A DNA stretch of 50,352 bases. Origin: an uncultured Pelagibacteraceae bacterium. GTDB lineage: Bacteria > Pseudomonadota > Alphaproteobacteria > Pelagibacterales > Pelagibacteraceae. This document shows, one piece after another, positions 48,321 to 50,352 of the stretch; positions within the stretch are counted from its first letter, which is position 1, and the number at the start of each line of letters is the position of its first letter. The stretch is from contig CACJRK010000007.1 in the NCBI GenBank assembly GCA_902595795.1, positions 1-50,352 on the forward strand, in the 5' to 3' direction. Under the pieces are notes generated by a model. It saw only the letters and a program-made list of their open reading frames with translations. It searched no databases and was not told the origin of the DNA. The position numbers and the translations under genes were made by a program.

Positions 48321-50352
48321 TTAATTCTTTTTTGGTATCTTATCCAACCAGGGCTTCTAGTACCTTCTTCTATTTCAAAATCTTGATTAAACTCAAAATC
48401 TTCTTCTTTATTTGTTTCCTCATCAAAAAATGAATTTTTATCTAAGTTTTTTTCAGGTAGTTCATCTATAAACCTTGAGGCCATACTATCTATCCAATCT
48501 CCTTGATAAAATCTATTCATCGAAAAAGATATTATAGCTTTCTTTTTGGCCCTTGTTATTCCTACATATGCCAAACGTCTTTCCTCCTCTAAGCCATTTT
48601 GACCTTTTTCTTCAAGAGATTTTTGATGAGGAAATAATCCCTCTTCCCAACCTGGGAGAAAAACTACATCAAATTCTAATCCTTTTGCAGCATGCATAGT
48701 CATCATATTTATTTTTTCACCATCCCATTCTTGGTCAACTGAAGTTGCTAAAGAAACATGTTCCAAAAAACTTTCTAAATTATCAAATTCTTTCATAGCA
48801 CTTAATAATTCTTTGATGTTTTCTAATCTATTTTCGTTATCTACATCTTTTTTATTTTTTAGCATGGCAGAATATCCAGATTCATCTAAAACAATTTGCA
48901 ATAGTTTTATGTGTTTTATTTTTTTAACAATTAAATCATTTCTCCATTTTGATAAAGAATTTATAAATAAATTTAAACCAATTTTAGCCTTTGGTTTAAT
49001 CAAATTTTGTTCCAACATTTTAATTGATGCCCTTTCTAAATTTAAATTATTTACTTTAGCAAATTCATGAATATTTTTTAAAGTGCTATCTCCTAATGAT
49101 CTCTTTGGATTATTTATTATTCTTTCAAAGGCGAGATCATCTTTTTCTTGATAAATTAACCTTAGATAAGCAACACAATCTTTTATTTCAGCTCTTTCAT
49201 AAAATTTCGTACCACCTAAAATTCTGTAAGGCATTCCAATTTTAAGGAAACGTTCTTCAAACTCACGTGTTTGAAAAATAGCTCTCACAAGGATTGCAAT
49301 ATTATTATAAGAGAATTTTTTTTTAATTTTTTTTTCTATTTCATCTGAGATACCAATTGCTTCATCTTTACCATTTTTAAAACAATTTAATTGAACTAAG
49401 TCACCTTCTTCCATAGTAGTAATTAATGTTTTGCCAACTCTATTTTGATTATTAGAAATTAGGTTTGAGGCTACGGATAAAATATTTTGTGACGATCTAT
49501 AATTGTGTTCTAATCTTATTACTTTTGTATTTTTGTAAACTTGGTCAAATTCTAAAAAATTTTTTATCTCTGCACCTCTCCAGCTATAAATTGATTGATC
49601 ATCATCTCCAACACAACAAATATTTTTATTTTTTTCTGAAAGTAGATTGAGCCACTTACTTTGTATAAAATTTGTATCTTGATACTCGTCAACTAGAATA
49701 TATCTGAAGTTTTTTGAATATATTTCTCTAATATCAGAATTAAATTCTAATATTTTTACAGCATGCAAAATAAGATCTCCAAAATCACAAGAATTCAAAT
49801 CAATCAATTTTTGTTGATAGATTTTATAAAGTGGAATAATTGTTTTTTCATAAATATCTTTTTTATTTATTACTACTTCGTTAGGATAAAATCCTTTATT
49901 TTTCCATCTATCAATTATTGCTAGTATAAATCTTGGTGATAATTGTTTGATATCAATATTTTCAGCTTTACAGATGTTTTTAATAAGTCTGATCTGATCA
50001 TCGGTGTCAATTATAGTGAAGTTAGAGTTAAGGTTTGCTGCTGATGCATGTTTTCTTAATAATTTTACACAAATAGAATGAAATGTTCCAAGCCATGAAA
50101 GCCCTACTGCAGATGATCCGAGTAGATTACTAACTCTATTTTGCATTTCCTTAGCTGCTTTATTAGTGAAGGTAACTGCCAAAATTTGATTAGGAAAAGC
50201 CTTTTTTTCTATTATTATGTTAGCAATTCTTGAGGTTAAAACTTTTGTTTTGCCCGATCCTGCTCCAGCAACAATTAAAAGTGGCCCATCTGTGTGTAAT
50301 ACCGCTTTTTTTTGAGCGTCATTTAAGTTTTTTAAATAATCTCTGTTTATCA
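48317..50352 (-). CDS. uvrD: UvrD/PcrA-type DNA helicase, start at or beyond window edge
   Basis: A superfamily 1 3'-5' helicase that unwinds DNA in excision and mismatch repair. At the N-terminal edge, on the minus strand, the frame reads INRDYLKNLNDAQKKAV and then the Walker A GAGSGKT, so at most a few codons are missing; the ATG at 50182 is internal. Motif Ia AVTFTNKAAKEM, motif II LVDEYQDTN, motif III GDDDQSIYSWRGAEI, motif V TMHAAKGLEFDVVFLPG and motif VI VGITRAKK are all seen. The C-terminal tail is acidic. It is translationally coupled to the peptidase gene downstream. Confidence 0.95.
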   Translation of the reverse strand, partial: INRDYLKNLNDAQKKAVLHTDGPLLIVAGAGSGKTKVLTSRIANIIIEKKAFPNQILAVTFTNKAAKEMQNRVSNLLGSSAVGLSWLGTFHSICVKLLRKHASAANLNSNFTIIDTDDQIRLIKNICKAENIDIKQLSPRFILAIIDRWKNKGFYPNEVVINKKDIYEKTIIPLYKIYQQKLIDLNSCDFGDLILHAVKILEFNSDIREIYSKNFRYILVDEYQDTNFIQSKWLNLLSEKNKNICCVGDDDQSIYSWRGAEIKNFLEFDQVYKNTKVIRLEHNYRSSQNILSVASNLISNNQNRVGKTLITTMEEGDLVQLNCFKNGKDEAIGISDEIEKKIKKKFSYNNIAILVRAIFQTREFEERFLKIGMPYRILGGTKFYERAEIKDCVAYLRLIYQEKDDLAFERIINNPKRSLGDSTLKNIHEFAKVNNLNLERASIKMLEQNLIKPKAKIGLNLFINSLSKWRNDLIVKKIKHIKLLQIVLDESGYSAMLKNKKDVDNENRLENIKELLSAMKEFDNLESFLEHVSLATSVDQEWDGEKINMMTMHAAKGLEFDVVFLPGWEEGLFPHQKSLEEKGQNGLEEERRLAYVGITRAKKKAIISFSMNRFYQGDWIDSMASRFIDELPEKNLDKNSFFDEETNKEEDFEFNQDFEIEEGTRSPGWIRYQKRIK

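Overview
The window is AT-rich, tightly packed bacterial DNA. Protein families, tRNA and RNase P RNA types, the near absence of spacers and the gene content point to a streamlined marine alphaproteobacterium, most likely of the SAR11 clade (Pelagibacterales). That assignment is inference from gene style and order, not from a database match.

Layout. (1) 1-16590: metabolic and repair genes: the 3' part of ilvE, a minus-strand run uvrB-folM-like-folB-uvrC-pgsA, then aspC-type aminotransferase, galM-like epimerase, an NAD(P)-binding protein, a small membrane protein, trxB, an ELM1-family protein, a 2OG-Fe(II) oxygenase-like protein and carAB. (2) 16717-20852: yqeY-dnaG-rpoD, a modern version of the macromolecular synthesis operon, followed 7 nt later by an oddly shaped tRNA-Val(GAC) and then a CAU tRNA that looks like tRNA-Ile2. 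(3) 21069-22905: a 1.84-kb insertion at the CAU tRNA, bounded by a perfect 45-bp duplication of the tRNA 3' half. It carries a broken McrB-N/NucS-like nuclease gene and a small secreted-protein gene, and no integrase. (4) 22910-25552: mlaC and mlaA (outer-membrane lipid asymmetry), a peptidoglycan amidase broken by one base in a poly-A run, and the RNase P RNA. (5) 25741-46643: a division and cell wall (dcw) cluster, mraZ-ftsZ-rsmH-ftsL-ftsI-murEF-mraY-murD-ftsW-murG-murC-murB-ddl-ftsQ-ftsA-lpxC-bamD-ligA. (6) 46626-50352: an M24B aminopeptidase and a UvrD/PcrA helicase running off the end, both on the minus strand.

The dcw cluster encodes almost the whole cytoplasmic route to lipid II (MurB to MurG, MraY, Ddl) plus septal synthesis (FtsW, FtsI, FtsL, FtsQ) and FtsZ. 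It starts at a promoter whose -10 box is overlapped by three 10-bp-spaced CCCA boxes, the signature of an MraZ operator. Three features set it apart: ftsZ has moved from the end of the cluster to directly behind mraZ; MurE and MurF are one fused protein; and the gene in the ftsA slot encodes a 231-residue protein that seems to lack the ATP-binding half of FtsA.

The best candidates for something undescribed are the integrase-less tRNA island with its modification-dependent-nuclease-like cargo, the reduced FtsA together with the relocated ftsZ, and the tRNA-Val with a non-canonical T-loop and D-loop.
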